The notes under the pieces are model-generated. The model saw only the letters and a program-made list of their open reading frames with translations. It was not told the origin of the DNA and searched no databases. A stretch of DNA of 6,461 nucleotides, taken from contig CAVGBV010000101.1 in the NCBI GenBank assembly GCA_963627615.1, forward strand, positions 1 through 6,461. Reading direction: 5' to 3'. This stretch comes from Faecimorpha sp963627615. GTDB taxonomy: Bacteria > Bacillota > Clostridia > Lachnospirales > Bianqueaceae. This document shows, piece by piece, positions 5,833 through 6,461 of this stretch. The translations under genes were made by a program, and so were the position numbers. Each line of letters begins with the position of its first letter. Position 1 is the stretch's first letter.

Positions 5833-5861
5833 TTGAAAATTTTATAAAAATAAGGTAGAAT
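5833..5861 (+). promoter_or_regulatory. Sigma-A-type promoter for efp
   Basis: TTGAAA (5833-5838) and TAGAAT (5856-5861) are separated by 17 bp in a strikingly A/T-rich stretch just after the aroK stop. The transcript would start near 5868, giving a leader of about 38 nt. The ribosome site AGGAGG (5889-5894) is 11 nt before the efp ATG. With no terminator after aroK, efp is probably transcribed both from here and by read-through. Confidence 0.75.
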
Positions 5862-5905
5862 AGATAAGGAAGTATGAGTTGATATTTTAGGAGGTTCTGA
5901 TTTAT

Positions 5906-6461
5906 ATGGCAGAAGTTATTTCCGCAGGTGAGTTCAGAAACGGACTTACAATTGAATTTGAGGGCGATGTGTACACTGTAATCGAGTTTCAGCATGTAAA
6001 GCCGGGTAAGGGCGCTGCTTTCGTCCGCACAACCTTAAAGAGCGTGAAGGGCGGCGGCGTGATCGAGCGTACATTCCGTCCGACAGAGAAGGTAGACCGT
6101 GCGATCATCGAGCGTAAGGATATGGAGTATCTCTATAACGACGGAGTTTTGTATTACTTCATGGATCCTGATACTTATGAGCAGATCGGACTGAACGAGG
6201 ATCAGCTGGGAGATGCGTTGAAGTTTGTGAAGGAAAATGATAAGTGTAAGATCCTGTCTCACAACGGCAACATTTTCGGAATCGAGCCGCCGATGTTTGT
6301 AGAGCTGGAGATTACCCATACCGAGCCGGGCGCTAAGGGAAATACCGCGACCAACGTGTTGAAGCCGGCAGAAGTTGAGACAGGCGCAACCGTTCAGGTG
6401 CCGCTGTTTATCAACATTGGCGACAAGATCAAGATCGATACCAGAACAGGCGAGTATCTGG
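5906..6461 (+). CDS. efp: Translation elongation factor P, 3'-truncated by window edge
   Basis: Elongation factor P binds ribosomes stalled on polyproline stretches and promotes peptide bond formation. The ATG at 5906 begins MAEVISAGEFRNG and the frame stays open to the edge, giving 185 visible residues. EF-P is usually about 185-190 residues, and the visible end (DTRTGEYL) is nearly the normal C-terminus, so only a few codons should be missing. The N-terminal KOW-like domain has the tip loop HVKPGKGAAF with K35 at the position that is post-translationally modified in many bacteria. Two OB-type domains follow, and residues 153-172 (KPAEVETG through NIG) match the EF-P signature pattern as I recall it. 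The modifying enzyme is not in the window. It lies downstream of the aroE-aroK operon with its own promoter. Confidence 0.95.
   Translation, partial: MAEVISAGEFRNGLTIEFEGDVYTVIEFQHVKPGKGAAFVRTTLKSVKGGGVIERTFRPTEKVDRAIIERKDMEYLYNDGVLYYFMDPDTYEQIGLNEDQLGDALKFVKENDKCKILSHNGNIFGIEPPMFVELEITHTEPGAKGNTATNVLKPAEVETGATVQVPLFINIGDKIKIDTRTGEYL

Noticed and set aside
5822..5860. AT-rich stretch after aroK (GAAAATTTTATAAAAATAAGG) as a terminator.
   Set aside because: The only symmetry is AAAATTTT with no GC stem. The region is better explained as the efp promoter.
6035..6319. 94-codon minus-strand frame near the right edge.
   Set aside because: It lies wholly inside the EF-P coding region on the opposite strand and shows no ribosome site or recognisable protein.

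Overview
The window looks like ordinary chromosomal housekeeping DNA from a moderate-GC Firmicute, most likely a member of the Clostridia and plausibly Lachnospiraceae-like. The grounds are strong AGGAGG-type ribosome sites, sigma-A-type promoters, a class II aldolase resembling streptococcal and clostridial proteins, a MurD with the Clostridia-like 'SSIDSSPNRT' segment, and a yqeG-aroE neighbourhood. The family-level guess is from memory of protein sequences, not a search. No phage, plasmid, CRISPR, tRNA or rRNA signal is seen.

Layout, left to right. (1) 1-759: the C-terminal two thirds of peptidase T, cut by the window edge. (2) 760-1711: a well-formed promoter and a class II fructose-bisphosphate aldolase. 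(3) 1712-1815: a convergent intergenic gap almost filled by a perfect 39-bp inverted repeat with a 4-nt loop, A-rich on the left and T-rich on the right, which should act as a bidirectional terminator. (4) 1816-3750, minus strand: a two-gene operon, murD then a PAP2-family membrane phosphatase, with the phosphatase ribosome site overlapping the murD stop codon. (5) 3751-3889: a compact divergent promoter region with back-to-back -35 boxes 14 bp apart. (6) 3890-5824, plus strand: a tightly packed operon of yqeG (HAD phosphatase), aroE and aroK, with 8-bp and 4-bp overlaps. (7) 5825-6461: an AT-rich promoter and elongation factor P, which runs off the right edge probably only a few codons short of its end.

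How the genes fit together. AroE and AroK catalyse consecutive steps of the shikimate pathway and are probably translationally coupled. MurD makes a cytoplasmic peptidoglycan precursor. The coupled PAP2 protein could recycle the undecaprenyl lipid carrier on the outer face of the membrane, which would make the minus-strand operon an envelope unit. YqeG belongs to the family that includes the yeast phosphatidylglycerophosphatase Gep4, so it may act on phospholipid precursors. PepT, aldolase and EF-P are general metabolism and translation genes.

No convincing new biological system was found. The most unusual element is the long perfect hairpin at 1727-1808. It is far longer than transcription termination needs and close to lengths that bacterial palindrome-cleaving nucleases act on.
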